Assembly: GCF_900114605.1 (NCBI RefSeq)
Contig: NZ_FOTP01000003.1
Span: forward strand, 806,001 to 870,000
DNA from: Bradyrhizobium sp. NFR13
GTDB lineage: Bacteria > Pseudomonadota > Alphaproteobacteria > Rhizobiales > Xanthobacteraceae
Direction of reading: 5' to 3'
DNA length: 64,000 nt
Shown: in pieces, positions 8,831 through 17,330 of the stretch
Layout of the letters: the number at the start of each line of letters is the position of its first letter
Position numbering within the stretch: position 1 is the stretch's first letter
Made by a program: the position numbers and the translations under genes
Notes under the pieces: generated by a model
Databases searched by the model: none
What the model saw: the letters and a program-made list of their open reading frames with translations, nothing else
What the model was told of the DNA's origin: nothing

Positions 8831-10519
8831 CTATCGCTGCAATCTCACACCCAGCATCACCACCGTCGATGCGGTACTCGCGCCTGCGACGTTCGAATCC
8901 AGGATATCCCGGCGCACCTGCGCCTTGAGCTGGATTTCCCGGTTCAGCTTGTAAACAAGATCGCCCTGCAGCGAATAGGTCCGATCGAACCGTGAACTCT
9001 CCTGATAGTCCTGCGTGCCGTAGGTAAACTTGCCAATGGCGGTCAACCAACGACGAAAATCATGGGAGACCTCGACTGCATAGGTGCGAGTCAGGATTCC
9101 TGGCACGCCAGGTACGGTGGTCTCGTCAATCGACGTCGTCGAGATGAACTTCGCCGTAGTGAGTGGCGTAGCGGACCAGACCAGCGAGGCCGAGGTCAAC
9201 AGGCCCTTCAGCATCTCCAGCCGCGGATCCGTATAGCTGCGCGCTGCATAACCGATCGACGCCTCGCCGGTCAGCAGACGCGTGAATTCGAAGGTGGTGC
9301 CGGCCTTGATGTAGCCGCCGCTGGAATCCCTGAGATAGGTGAAGCGGTCCCTGGCCTCGTCGTGCACGCGCACATCGCCCTGGACTTCAGCGAACGGCTT
9401 CAGACCCGGCAGCACTTCATAGGTGGCGCGACCCACGCCGCCATACTGATTGAAATTGCGGTCGTTGTTGTTGGTCTGGGTGCCGTCGGTCAGTTTTGAA
9501 TCCTGGTAGACGGTGCGATCGACGAGCCCATCGACCTTGATCGTAAGACGGTTGAAATCCTTCTCAACGCCCAGCGAACCGCCGGTCGTCGTGAATAGCG
9601 GAAAGTCCTTCAATCCGGCCTGAATATTCGGGCTGCCCGGATTGTCCGCGCCGACACGCATGCGCATTTCGCTGTTGACGCGCAGGTCGCGGGCAACATC
9701 GAGACGACCGGCGATCTTGCCGTTGAATTCGGCGCGGTCGACATTTTCCGGCGCCGGTGAAGGCTGGAACGGGGCTGAGGGAAACTGCCTCTCATAGCCG
9801 GTGAAGGATCCGCGCAAATCCACGATGATCGAGTGTCGCGTCCAGTCGGTTGCGGCCAGCAGCTCTGGTGCGACCTTGTAGAACGACGACCCCTTCGGCT
9901 GCACGAAGCGCGCCGGATTGTTGTCGTAGCCGCCATAGATTTCCACGGCCGACTTCACGAGGAAGCTGCCGACGCGGACGCCGGTCGGGGCATATGGATC
10001 GGGATCCACCGACAATCGCCGGCGCGGCGGCTGACCCACCACGGTGCCGGCAACCGACGGCGCAACGGGCGGCTTCGCAGCCTTGGCCGACGGCGGTGAT
10101 GGCCTGGTTTCCGGCACCAGTGGCGGTGGCGGACTGCCAGGTCCCACCGGCGGCTTCGGCTTCTTCGCACCCGGATAATATTTGGTCTGCTTACGCTTGC
10201 GGTTGAGCGCGTCGAAGCCAATGCTGGCGGCGCCCGATGCAGCAGGCACCGGCGGCATGATAATCGACTGCGGCAGGCGATCCGGCGATAGCTGACTGGT
10301 CTGCAGCGTTCCATTTGGCTGGAGCGGCGCATCCGTCGTCCGGCGTGTCGGCAGGTTCTGCGGCGACACGAAGCCACCCGGGACCGGCGCCAATAGATCT
10401 GATGTCAGTGCTTGCGAGAACGCCGGAACCGGCGCGAGGAGGCTCAGACACAGACATGCCGAAACCGCGCCATGGGCCCCGGCGCGGTTGCGGCGGTCGC
10501 GTACTCGACCAGTCCTCAC
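8831..10519 (-). CDS. Outer membrane beta-barrel protein with proline-rich N-terminal region
   Basis: A 562-residue protein. A signal sequence (SACLCLSLLAPVPAFSQA, about 20-37) precedes a Pro-rich low-complexity linker (about 110-165: KKPKPPVGPGSPPPPLVPETRPSPPSAK), then a C-terminal half of alternating hydrophobic strands ending VVMLGVRLQR, a plausible barrel closure. It resembles the 'outer membrane beta-barrel protein' families (BBP2-like) of Bradyrhizobium; cargo or substrate is unknown. The only start in register is a GTG at 10519 with no clear ribosome site, so the true N-terminus is uncertain. Divergent from the sugar-phosphate isomerase gene. Confidence 0.75.
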   Translation of the reverse strand: MRTGRVRDRRNRAGAHGAVSACLCLSLLAPVPAFSQALTSDLLAPVPGGFVSPQNLPTRRTTDAPLQPNGTLQTSQLSPDRLPQSIIMPPVPAASGAASIGFDALNRKRKQTKYYPGAKKPKPPVGPGSPPPPLVPETRPSPPSAKAAKPPVAPSVAGTVVGQPPRRRLSVDPDPYAPTGVRVGSFLVKSAVEIYGGYDNNPARFVQPKGSSFYKVAPELLAATDWTRHSIIVDLRGSFTGYERQFPSAPFQPSPAPENVDRAEFNGKIAGRLDVARDLRVNSEMRMRVGADNPGSPNIQAGLKDFPLFTTTGGSLGVEKDFNRLTIKVDGLVDRTVYQDSKLTDGTQTNNNDRNFNQYGGVGRATYEVLPGLKPFAEVQGDVRVHDEARDRFTYLRDSSGGYIKAGTTFEFTRLLTGEASIGYAARSYTDPRLEMLKGLLTSASLVWSATPLTTAKFISTTSIDETTVPGVPGILTRTYAVEVSHDFRRWLTAIGKFTYGTQDYQESSRFDRTYSLQGDLVYKLNREIQLKAQVRRDILDSNVAGASTASTVVMLGVRLQR

Positions 10520-10730
10520 GATCAGAAAAACTCCAACACTATCAAAATCTTACAAAATTCCATCGGAACGGCCCCGGAGGCGCGCACGGGAACTCATGGT
10601 TAAGGGAGTTAAAACGCTTATGGTTAATGGCCCGTTGAGATCGTGATCGGCGGGGTTTCGCCAGGCGGGCCCGGCCGTGCTAAGAGGACGACGACACAGC
10701 CGGACAATTTACGGCCGCAGGATGCGATTG

Positions 10731-11756
10731 ATGCCCCTCTCCAAGACACCCGGTCTCCCGACGAAAACGACGGCAGCGATGAGCGATCAGGCCATTGAAG
10801 CGATTGCCTCAGCGCTCCGCACGCTGGAGGCCGAAGCCAGCGGCGTCACCGCGCTGGCTGCCGCCCTCCAGTCGGACCTCGGCCCGGCCTTCGTTGCGGC
10901 CGCCGAATTGATCCTCAAGGCCAAAGGCCGCCTGATCATCACGGGTCTGGGCAAGTCCGGCCATATCGGCCGCAAGATCGCCGCGACTTTCGCCTCGACC
11001 GGCACGCCCGCCTTTTTCGTTCATGCCGCAGAAGCCAGCCATGGCGATCTCGGCATGATCACACCCGACGACGTCATCATGGCGCTGTCCTGGTCCGGCG
11101 AGCAGCCGGAGATGAAGAACCTCATCACCTATGCCAAGCGTTTCAGGATCGGCGTTGTCGCGATCACCTCCGAAGCCACCTCGACGCTGGCCGAGGCCGC
11201 CGATGTCGCGCTGACGCTGCCGAAGGCGCGCGAGGCCTGCCCGCACAATCTCGCGCCCACGACCTCGTCGCTGATGATGCTGGCGATGGGTGACGCGCTG
11301 GCGATCGCGCTACTGGAGGGCCGTGGCTTTACCTCGGTGGATTTCAGCGTGCTACATCCCGGCGGCAAGCTGGGCGCGATGCTGAAATACACCCGCGACC
11401 TCATGCATTCAGGCGATGCCGTGCCGCTCAAGCCGCTGGGCACCAAGATGTCCGATGCGCTAGTGGAAATGTCCTCGAAGGGCTTTGGCTGCGTCGGCAT
11501 CACCGATGGCAACGGCCATGTAGTCGGCATCGTCACCGATGGCGATCTCCGCCGTCACATGCGCGCCGACCTGATGACCGTGTTGGTCGACAAGGTCATG
11601 ACCAAAAATCCCAAGACCATCAGCCGCGACCTGCTCGCCGGCGAGGCGCTGGAAATCCTGAATTCGTCAAAGATTACTGCGCTGCTGGTGACGGATGCCA
11701 GAAAACCCGTCGGCATCGTGCATCTACACGATCTGCTGCGGGCAGGCGTGGCTTAA
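10731..11756 (+). CDS. kdsD: KpsF/GutQ family D-arabinose-5-phosphate isomerase (SIS plus two CBS domains)
   Basis: A 341-residue enzyme. The SIS domain (about 50-190) has ITGLGKSGHIGRKIAATFASTGTPAFFVHAAEASHGDLG, and two CBS repeats (about 210-340) include GCVGITDGNGHVVGIVTDGDLRRHM. It interconverts ribulose-5-P and arabinose-5-P, the first step to Kdo for LPS. Three in-frame ATGs exist (10722, 10731, 10779). 10731 is preferred because GCAGGA lies eight bases upstream. A single-gene unit, convergent with the carboxymuconolactone-decarboxylase gene. Confidence 0.88.
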   Translation: MPLSKTPGLPTKTTAAMSDQAIEAIASALRTLEAEASGVTALAAALQSDLGPAFVAAAELILKAKGRLIITGLGKSGHIGRKIAATFASTGTPAFFVHAAEASHGDLGMITPDDVIMALSWSGEQPEMKNLITYAKRFRIGVVAITSEATSTLAEAADVALTLPKAREACPHNLAPTTSSLMMLAMGDALAIALLEGRGFTSVDFSVLHPGGKLGAMLKYTRDLMHSGDAVPLKPLGTKMSDALVEMSSKGFGCVGITDGNGHVVGIVTDGDLRRHMRADLMTVLVDKVMTKNPKTISRDLLAGEALEILNSSKITALLVTDARKPVGIVHLHDLLRAGVA

Positions 11757-11762
11757 ACCACG

Positions 11763-12311
11763 TCAGCTTGTAGCCTGCGGAAACCTTGCCGCATTGGCTT
11801 CGAGCGGTAGTGCCAACCCGTTCGCGATGTACGAAACCGTGCGATAGAATCCGCACAGCAGGATGATCTCGAAGATCTTTGCGTCGTCGTAATGCACGGC
11901 AAGCGTCTTGAACTCAGCATCGCTGAGCGTGGCGCGGTGATGCAGCGCATCGATGCCCGCGATAAGCGCCTGCTCCGCTGACGACCAGCATGGCGCTTGT
12001 GCATCGTCATTCACGGTCGCCCTCACCTCCGCATCCGTCAGCTTCGCCGCATCCGCAAAGGCCGCGACATGGACACCCCATTCGTATTCACAGCCGGTCA
12101 GCGCGCAGGTGCGATCGATGACGATCTCGCGCTCGCGCAGTGACAGTGGCCCGCGATCGAGCAGACCCGCTGCACGAAACTTGCCCCATGCCCTCGGATG
12201 CCCTGCGATCACACGAAATAGCATCAGCGGCGGCGCACCGCGCATGATCGCATCGAACTGCGTCTGAATGTCAGCCTCGTAAGGCGGCTGCAGTGGCGCA
12301 ATGCGTGACAT
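11763..12311 (-). CDS. Carboxymuconolactone decarboxylase family protein
   Basis: A 182-residue all-helical AhpD/CMD-like protein. The CMD core is at about 50-110 (GPLSLREREIVIDRTCALTGCEYEWGVHVAAFADAAKL). The classical AhpD Cys-x-x-Cys is reduced to a single Cys before EYEWGVH, so peroxidase activity of the AhpD type is unlikely and a decarboxylase or unknown function is possible. It diverges from an HxlR regulator across 72 bp that hold two matching palindromes, so it is the likely regulated target. Family members of this 180-aa type are often annotated as uncharacterised CMD proteins. Confidence 0.8.
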   Translation of the reverse strand: MSRIAPLQPPYEADIQTQFDAIMRGAPPLMLFRVIAGHPRAWGKFRAAGLLDRGPLSLREREIVIDRTCALTGCEYEWGVHVAAFADAAKLTDAEVRATVNDDAQAPCWSSAEQALIAGIDALHHRATLSDAEFKTLAVHYDDAKIFEIILLCGFYRTVSYIANGLALPLEANAARFPQATS

Positions 12312-12324
12312 AGTGAACTCCTGC

Positions 12325-12363
12325 GCTACAATAATCGTAGCGATATGCTACATATTCTGTAGC
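12325..12363. promoter_or_regulatory. Tandem palindromic operators GCTAC-N7-GTAGC
   Basis: Two copies of the same inverted repeat: GCTAC-AATAATC-GTAGC at 12325-12341 and GCTAC-ATATTCT-GTAGC at 12347-12363. Their centres are 22 bp apart, about two helical turns, so two dimers would bind the same DNA face. They lie between the start codons of the CMD gene (12311) and the HxlR gene (12384). HxlR regulators bind such short palindromes and often control a divergent neighbour, so these are the probable operators. Confidence 0.75.
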
Positions 12364-12383
12364 GACCTGCAAGAGAGAATGTG

Positions 12384-12725
12384 ATGGCAAAGTCCGTTTC
12401 CAAGCCACCCACACGCGCCGTGCGCGGCTCAACCTCCGGCCGCCCGATCATGGCGCTGCTCGACCTGCTGGGCCGGCGCTGGACATTGCGCATTCTCTGG
12501 GAACTCCGGGAGCGGTCCCTGACCTCGCGGGCGCTGCGCGAAGCCTGTGACGACGCTTCACCGACCGTGCTGCAGGCGCGTCTGAGCGATCTCAGAGACG
12601 CGGGTCTGATCGCGTTGCTGCCGGACGGCTATGGACTGACGGATACAGGGCGGGAGTTGCAGGCTACATTCATGCCGTTGCACCGCTTCGCGGAGCGATG
12701 GAGCAAGTCGCTTTCGGCCGACTGA
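12384..12725 (+). CDS. HxlR family winged-helix transcriptional regulator
   Basis: A 113-residue MarR-like regulator. The HxlR core reads LLDLLGRRWTLRILWELRERSLTSRALREACDDASPTVLQARLSDLRDAGLIALLPDGYGLTDTGREL, with recognition helix and wing intact. The conserved Cys seen in redox-sensing HxlR proteins near the N-terminus (as in HypR) is absent; the one Cys (EACDD) is within the HTH. The ATG at 12384 follows GAGAGAATGTG. Divergent from the CMD gene and probably autoregulated through the two palindromes. Its stop codon abuts the stop of the convergent nfeD gene with no spacer. Confidence 0.88.
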   Translation: MAKSVSKPPTRAVRGSTSGRPIMALLDLLGRRWTLRILWELRERSLTSRALREACDDASPTVLQARLSDLRDAGLIALLPDGYGLTDTGRELQATFMPLHRFAERWSKSLSAD

Positions 12726-13169
12726 TCAGGCCACGTCGACCGTCAAACTCGCCCCATCAGCCCTCACGATCTTCACCTTCGTCCCCGCGGGCGTATCGGG
12801 CCCGCTGACGCGCCAGACCGTGTCGTCGATGCGCACGATGCCCTCACCGTCGATGATCGGCCGATCCAGCGTGCAAAGGCGGCCGACCAGCGCGTCGCTG
12901 CGCTTGTTGAGGAACGGGTTCGGATTGGCGCCAGGCTTCTGACGCGCGATGCGCCGCCACAGCGGAACGGCAGCCGCAGCAAACAAGCCGAATAGCAAGA
13001 TCTGCACCTGCCAGGACGGCGTGACGATGAATGACAGCACGCCGACGAGAAATGCAGACAACCCGAGCCAAAACATGAAGACGCCGGGCGCCAGCAGCTC
13101 CAGCGCCATCAAGAGTACGCCGAAGATCAACCAGTTCCAGGTTCCCAAAGTAACAAACATGTCGGCCAT
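12726..13169 (-). CDS. NfeD family membrane protein
   Basis: A 147-residue short-type NfeD. Three hydrophobic segments (about 10-30, 33-52, 58-72) precede a C-terminal OB-fold-like beta domain (LVGRLCTLDRPIIDGEGIVRIDDTVWRVSGPDTPAGTKVKIVRADGASLTVDV). NfeD proteins pair with SPFH proteins, and the gene lies 10 bp downstream of one here, an arrangement conserved across bacteria and seen in E. coli as qmcA-ybbK. A role in membrane microdomain or membrane protein quality control is known only in outline. Confidence 0.9.
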   Translation of the reverse strand: MADMFVTLGTWNWLIFGVLLMALELLAPGVFMFWLGLSAFLVGVLSFIVTPSWQVQILLFGLFAAAAVPLWRRIARQKPGANPNPFLNKRSDALVGRLCTLDRPIIDGEGIVRIDDTVWRVSGPDTPAGTKVKIVRADGASLTVDVA

Positions 13170-13179
13170 TGCAGCGGTC

Positions 13180-14175
13180 TCAACGTTGCGGTGACGGCGG
13201 CGTAGAACCGGCCGGCGGCACCGATCCGCCGCGGCGTACAGCAGCTTGGGCCGAGGTCGAGTTCTCGCCGAAGGTCGCCTTGGCGATCTCGCCGATGCCG
13301 GCCAACGAACCCAGCATGCTCATGGCTTCCACCGGCAGCATGATCACCTTCTGGTTCGGCGATTCCGCAAGCTGGCCGAATGCCTTGATGTACTTATCGG
13401 CGATGAAGTAGTTCAGCGCCGCGACGTCGCCCTTGGCAATGGCTTCCGAGACCATCTGCGTCGCGCGCGCTTCGGCCTCCGCGGAGCGCTCGCGTGCCTC
13501 GGCATCGCGAAACGCAGCCTCGCGGCGACCTTCCGCCTGCAGGATCTGGCCCTGCTTGGCGCCTTCGGCACGGAGAATTTCCGACTGCCGCTGGCCTTCG
13601 GCCTGCAGAATGTCGGCGCGCTTGACGCGCTCGGCCTTCATTTGCCGACCCATCGCCTCGACGAGGTCGGCAGGCGGCACGATGTCCTTGATCTCGATGC
13701 GGTTGACCTTGAGGCCCCATGGCGACACGGCCGCATCGACGACGCGCAGCAGCCGCTCGTTGATTTCATCGCGATGCGACAGCACCTGATCGAGATCCAT
13801 CGAGCCCATCACCGAACGGATATTGGTCATGGTCAGCACGATGATCGCCTGATTGAGATCGGAGACCTCGTAGCTCGCCTTGGCCGCATCGAACACCTGG
13901 AAGAAGGCGACACCGTCCACCGTCACCGTGGCGTTATCCTTGGTGATCACTTCCTGTTCGGGAATGCTGATCACCTGCTCCATCATGTTCATCTTGCGAC
14001 CGACGCGATCGAAATACGGAATGATGAGATTGAGGCCCGGCGACAGCGTACGCGTGAACTTGCCGAAACGCTCGATGGTCCAGTCATAGCCCTGCGGTAC
14101 GGTCTTCACACCGGCAAACAGCGTAAAGATGATCAGCAGCACAACGGCGATGGCAAAAATGTCGTAACCGGACAT
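13180..14175 (-). CDS. SPFH/Band 7 (stomatin-like, QmcA-type) membrane protein
   Basis: A 331-residue protein. A single N-terminal TM (about 5-25) is followed by an SPFH domain ([47 protein letters not shown]), then a long coiled coil with repeated QxxILxAEGxRQ units (about 195-255) and a C-terminal low-complexity tail. These form large ring oligomers in the membrane. The ATG at 14175 is supported by GGGAGACTTTG. First gene of a two-gene unit with the nfeD gene. Confidence 0.9.
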   Translation of the reverse strand: MSGYDIFAIAVVLLIIFTLFAGVKTVPQGYDWTIERFGKFTRTLSPGLNLIIPYFDRVGRKMNMMEQVISIPEQEVITKDNATVTVDGVAFFQVFDAAKASYEVSDLNQAIIVLTMTNIRSVMGSMDLDQVLSHRDEINERLLRVVDAAVSPWGLKVNRIEIKDIVPPADLVEAMGRQMKAERVKRADILQAEGQRQSEILRAEGAKQGQILQAEGRREAAFRDAEARERSAEAEARATQMVSEAIAKGDVAALNYFIADKYIKAFGQLAESPNQKVIMLPVEAMSMLGSLAGIGEIAKATFGENSTSAQAAVRRGGSVPPAGSTPPSPQR

Positions 14176-14325
14176 CAAAGTCTCCCTGCGGCAAAATGGA
14201 CGCGCAACAAATGGCACGCCTCGTTGTTTTGTCGTCGGGGAGGATTTTAAGGTTCGAGACCGGGAAAAGCGAGCGCCGTCACGTCTGCGCGAGAAAGCAA
14301 CGATGACGGCAGAAGTGGACGGCCT

Positions 14326-15363
14326 CTAGATCCAGCCCTGCAGCTCGCGCAGTACCAGCTGGCGGATCGTGTCCATGCCCTCGTCGCTGTCGTTGAGGCA
14401 GGGGATCGCAGAGAATTGCTCTCCGCCATTGTGCATGAAGATCTCGCAATTCTCCTGCGCGATCTCTTCCAACGTCTCCAGACAGTCAGCCGCAAAGCCC
14501 GGCATGACGACAGCAATGCGACGCACACCGTCCTTGGCGAGCTGCTCGATGGTCTTGTCAGTATAGGGCTGCAACCATTCGTCGAAGCCGAAACGCGACT
14601 GGAAGGTCAGCAGCAGCTTCGGCGCATCCGGCCCAAGCCGTTTGCGCAGCGCTTCGGTCGTGGCCACGCATTGCGCCTGATAGGGATCGCCCTTGTCGAT
14701 GTATTTCTGCGGCATGCCGTGGAACGACGCCACGATCATCTCCGGCACGAATGACAGCGTCGCCAGATGCTTCTCGATCGAGGTCGCCAGAGCGCCGATA
14801 TAATCCGGCTCGTCATAATAGGGCGGCGTGACCCGCAACGTCGGCTGCGCGCGCATGGTGCCGAGCACGCGGAACACTTCGTCGCAGACCGTCGCAGACG
14901 TCGCGGCCGAATATTGCGGATAGAGCGGCACCACCAGAATGCGGTCGCACCCCTTTGCCGTCAGCTCGGCAATGCGGGAGCGGATGGAGGGATTGCCGTA
15001 GCGCATCGCCCAGTCCACCACGAGATGGGTATGACTATCGAGCGAGGCTGCGAGCTTGTCCGACTGCGCACGGGTAATCGTCTTCAGCGGAGATTCATTC
15101 TTCTCCGTGTTCCAGATCTTCAGATAGTCCTTGGCCTTGCGGCGCGGGCGCGTGGTCAGGATGATGCCGTTGAGGATCAGCTTCCACAGCAGGCCCTGGT
15201 TCTCGATCACGCGCGGATCGGACAGGAACTCTCTGAGATAGACGCGCACGCCGCGGGTATCCGCCGTGTCGGGAGTTCCGAGATTGACCAGCAAGACGCC
15301 GACGCGTTCCGGTATCTCCAGGGTGGAGGCCGGTGGCTGCTCGAGGGAAACGACATTTGTCAT
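14326..15363 (-). CDS. hemH: Ferrochelatase
   Basis: A 345-residue enzyme inserting Fe2+ into protoporphyrin IX, the last step of protohaem synthesis, at the inner face of the cytoplasmic membrane. The N-terminal RVGVLLVNLGTPD, the metal-site His in VASFHGMPQKYIDKGDPY (H215) and the acidic pair in PGFAADCLETLEEIAQE (E296 region) are all present, as is the QSRFG-DEWLQPYT motif. Length is normal. A possible [2Fe-2S] C-terminal Cys cluster is absent: the end is QLVLRELQGWI. Not in an operon with other haem genes. About 150 bp separate it from the SPFH gene, with nothing else seen. Confidence 0.95.
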   Translation of the reverse strand: MTNVVSLEQPPASTLEIPERVGVLLVNLGTPDTADTRGVRVYLREFLSDPRVIENQGLLWKLILNGIILTTRPRRKAKDYLKIWNTEKNESPLKTITRAQSDKLAASLDSHTHLVVDWAMRYGNPSIRSRIAELTAKGCDRILVVPLYPQYSAATSATVCDEVFRVLGTMRAQPTLRVTPPYYDEPDYIGALATSIEKHLATLSFVPEMIVASFHGMPQKYIDKGDPYQAQCVATTEALRKRLGPDAPKLLLTFQSRFGFDEWLQPYTDKTIEQLAKDGVRRIAVVMPGFAADCLETLEEIAQENCEIFMHNGGEQFSAIPCLNDSDEGMDTIRQLVLRELQGWI

Positions 15364-15434
15364 GATGCCGGTGGCTTCGCGCTTTGGCTGGACCTTGTCA
15401 AGACGACGGACTGTCCATCAGGGCAGGACAGCGA

Positions 15435-16571
15435 TCAGAAACAGGTGACGCGCTCGGCCGCGACATAGCCCAGCAGCAGGCCAACGCCGAACAGCATCAC
15501 CAGCGCCGCCGCGCCGAACTCGATCCCCCGCATCACCAGCGCGCCACTGCCGTCGCGCCCACCAGCCAGACGGCCGGCGAGGCCCTTGGCGGAGACGGCG
15601 ATGACGGCAATGGTTGCCACGGTAATCGCGGTTCCCAAGCCCATCACGAAGGTCGCAGCGATGCCGGCCCAGAACATGCCCTGCGCCAGCGCGAAGACCA
15701 GTACGAGGATCGCGCCGGAACACGGCCGGATGCCCACCGTGAACACCGCCGATAATCCACGCGCCCAGCCGCCGGGGCCTGCGAGCTGATCCGGCGTCGG
15801 ACCGTGGGAATGGCCGCAATGCTCGTCATGAACGTGATCATGATGACTGTCGTCATGGTGCACATGTGCTGAAGCCGTCGCCTCAGCATGCGCCGTATGG
15901 GCGTGCGCATGAGCATGCGCGTGGCCATGAGCGTGCTCGTGGTGATGGTGGTCGTGGCCGTGCACGGACGCTCTGGCATGCGCCATCGCGAGCTGCGGGC
16001 CGGCGGCCGGCAGCGACGGTCGCAAGGCGCGGACAAAGCCGCGCCCCTTGGTCCAGACCAGCCGCGCGCCGAACGCCGCGATCAGCCCGTAGCTCGCAAT
16101 CTCCACCCAGCGCTCGGTGCTGCACATGGTCTTCGCCGTGACATTCAGCAGCCATGCGCCAATGCCCACGATCAACACCGCCACCAGCGCCTGCATCAGC
16201 GCCGAGACGAAGGACAATATGATACCGCGCTTGGCGGTCTCTTCATTGGCAACCAGATAGGACGAGATCACCGCCTTGCCGTGCCCGGGTCCGGCGGCGT
16301 GGAAGATGCCGTAAGCAAAGGAAATCGCCAGCAGCGTCCACACGGCGCTGCCGTCGGATTTGGCAGCACGAATGGTCGAGGACATCGCCCGGTAGAATTC
16401 GGACTGCTTGGTGAGCAGCCAGCCGATGATGCCGCCGACCTGCGAGTCCGGCACGCCCTTCGGCGCACCGAACGGATTCTGCGCGAGAGCGTGATGCAGC
16501 GAAGCGTCGGTCATGGCGGCGACGACCAGCACTACCGCACAAACAAGAACGACACTCCATCCGCTCGTCAT
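15435..16571 (-). CDS. NicO/RcnA-type nickel-cobalt transporter with His-rich loop
   Basis: A 378-residue, roughly 6-8 TM protein. The first half contains FAYGIFHAAGPGHGKAVISSYLVA (NicO motif HxxGPGHGK). A cytoplasmic or periplasmic loop (about 200-260) is extremely His-rich (HDHHHHEHAHGHAHAHAHAH), typical of metal chaperoning by RcnA-like proteins. The second half has VGIRPCSGAILVLVFALAQG. It probably moves Ni2+/Co2+, direction not certain. The start is doubtful: the frame stays open through an intergenic inverted repeat, and ATGs at 16571 and 16592 both lie in the repeat arm. 16571 is used. The preceding gene encodes a DUF1007 protein, a standing partner of NicO transporters. Confidence 0.82.
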   Translation of the reverse strand: MTSGWSVVLVCAVVLVVAAMTDASLHHALAQNPFGAPKGVPDSQVGGIIGWLLTKQSEFYRAMSSTIRAAKSDGSAVWTLLAISFAYGIFHAAGPGHGKAVISSYLVANEETAKRGIILSFVSALMQALVAVLIVGIGAWLLNVTAKTMCSTERWVEIASYGLIAAFGARLVWTKGRGFVRALRPSLPAAGPQLAMAHARASVHGHDHHHHEHAHGHAHAHAHAHTAHAEATASAHVHHDDSHHDHVHDEHCGHSHGPTPDQLAGPGGWARGLSAVFTVGIRPCSGAILVLVFALAQGMFWAGIAATFVMGLGTAITVATIAVIAVSAKGLAGRLAGGRDGSGALVMRGIEFGAAALVMLFGVGLLLGYVAAERVTCF

Positions 16572-16652
16572 GGCCGAGCTTGTTCCGGCCATCCACGTCT
16601 TCCGGATGCCGGTGTCTAGGCGCGGATGCCCGGGACAAGCGCGGGCATGACG
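16566..16652. repeat. Intergenic inverted repeat (palindromic element)
   Basis: Left arm 16566-16597 and right arm 16621-16652 are imperfect reverse complements (27 of 32 positions agree by eye), separated by 23 bases. Elements of this kind, rich in CATGCCCG / GCTTGTCCCGG, are scattered between genes in Bradyrhizobium-like genomes. This copy lies between the DUF1007 gene and the NicO gene and overlaps the NicO start, so it may form a stem in their shared mRNA. Confidence 0.7.
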
Positions 16653-16681
16653 CGGGGAGAGACCTGTCGATGAAGTTACAC

Positions 16682-17317
16682 TCATGGGCAATCGACCGTG
16701 ATCTTGTTAGCGAACATGGCGCCGTAATTGCTGTTCTCGCCATTCATGAAAGTGTCTTCATTCATGGTCTGCGCCTTGGCGGCGCCGTCCGACGGGCGTT
16801 GGATCGCCATCGTGCAGGAGGCCGGCGCGCCGGCCAGCTTGATGGGGTCTTTCTTCTCCAGACCGAAATCGACGAAGAAGCTCGGATCGAAGATTTCGAG
16901 TTCCATCTTCTTGGCCCTGAACGGTGTCTTGAAGGGCAGCGTGAAGTGCAGCACCAGAGCTGCGTCGCGCTTCTCCAGATAGTAATCGACGGGATCGTTG
17001 AAGCGCTGCTTCTTGCCTTCCACCTTGGCGAAGGTGAAGAAGGCGAATTCCTTCAGCGACTCCACATTGGTCTGTGCCAGCGGCGCCAGCTCCTCGCGGG
17101 TATAGACGCCCTTGGTCTTGCTCTCGATGCCCTGCAGCGCATAGGTCGAGAACATGTCGTCGAATACCCAGGCATGGCGCACGCCGGTGATGGTGCCGTC
17201 CGGCGCGTAGATCAATTCGCTGGATGCCGTGACGAAGACGTGGGGATGGGCGGAGGCAACGGTGATGCTGCCGGCCAGCGCAGTCATGATCGCGATCAGA
17301 CCCAAAAAGCGGTTCAT
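16682..17317 (-). CDS. DUF1007 family periplasmic protein
   Basis: A 211-residue exported protein. The signal peptide MNRFLGLIAIMTALAGSITVASA is followed by HPHVFVTASSELIYAPDGTITGVRHAWVFDDMFSTYALQG, the DUF1007 hallmark; the mature protein begins with a His-x-His pair that could bind metal. DUF1007 genes travel with NicO-type transporters and sometimes fuse to them, so a periplasmic accessory for Ni/Co movement is inferred. The ATG at 17317 is preferred over 17326 because GAGGTGAT then has proper spacing. It starts 14 bp after the M3 peptidase stop, so it is likely co-transcribed with it. Confidence 0.85.
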   Translation of the reverse strand: MNRFLGLIAIMTALAGSITVASAHPHVFVTASSELIYAPDGTITGVRHAWVFDDMFSTYALQGIESKTKGVYTREELAPLAQTNVESLKEFAFFTFAKVEGKKQRFNDPVDYYLEKRDAALVLHFTLPFKTPFRAKKMELEIFDPSFFVDFGLEKKDPIKLAGAPASCTMAIQRPSDGAAKAQTMNEDTFMNGENSNYGAMFANKITVDCP

Positions 17318-17330
17318 CAGAAGCATCACC

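Noticed and set aside
10590-10635. TTAA repeats between the outer-membrane and kdsD genes as a CtrA site
   Set aside because: TTAA spacings are 5 and 11 bases rather than the required 7.
15820-15970. CAT/GTG-rich tract resembling a tandem repeat or CRISPR-like array
   Set aside because: It is the codon repeat of the His-rich loop in the NicO transporter, with no regular spacer structure.
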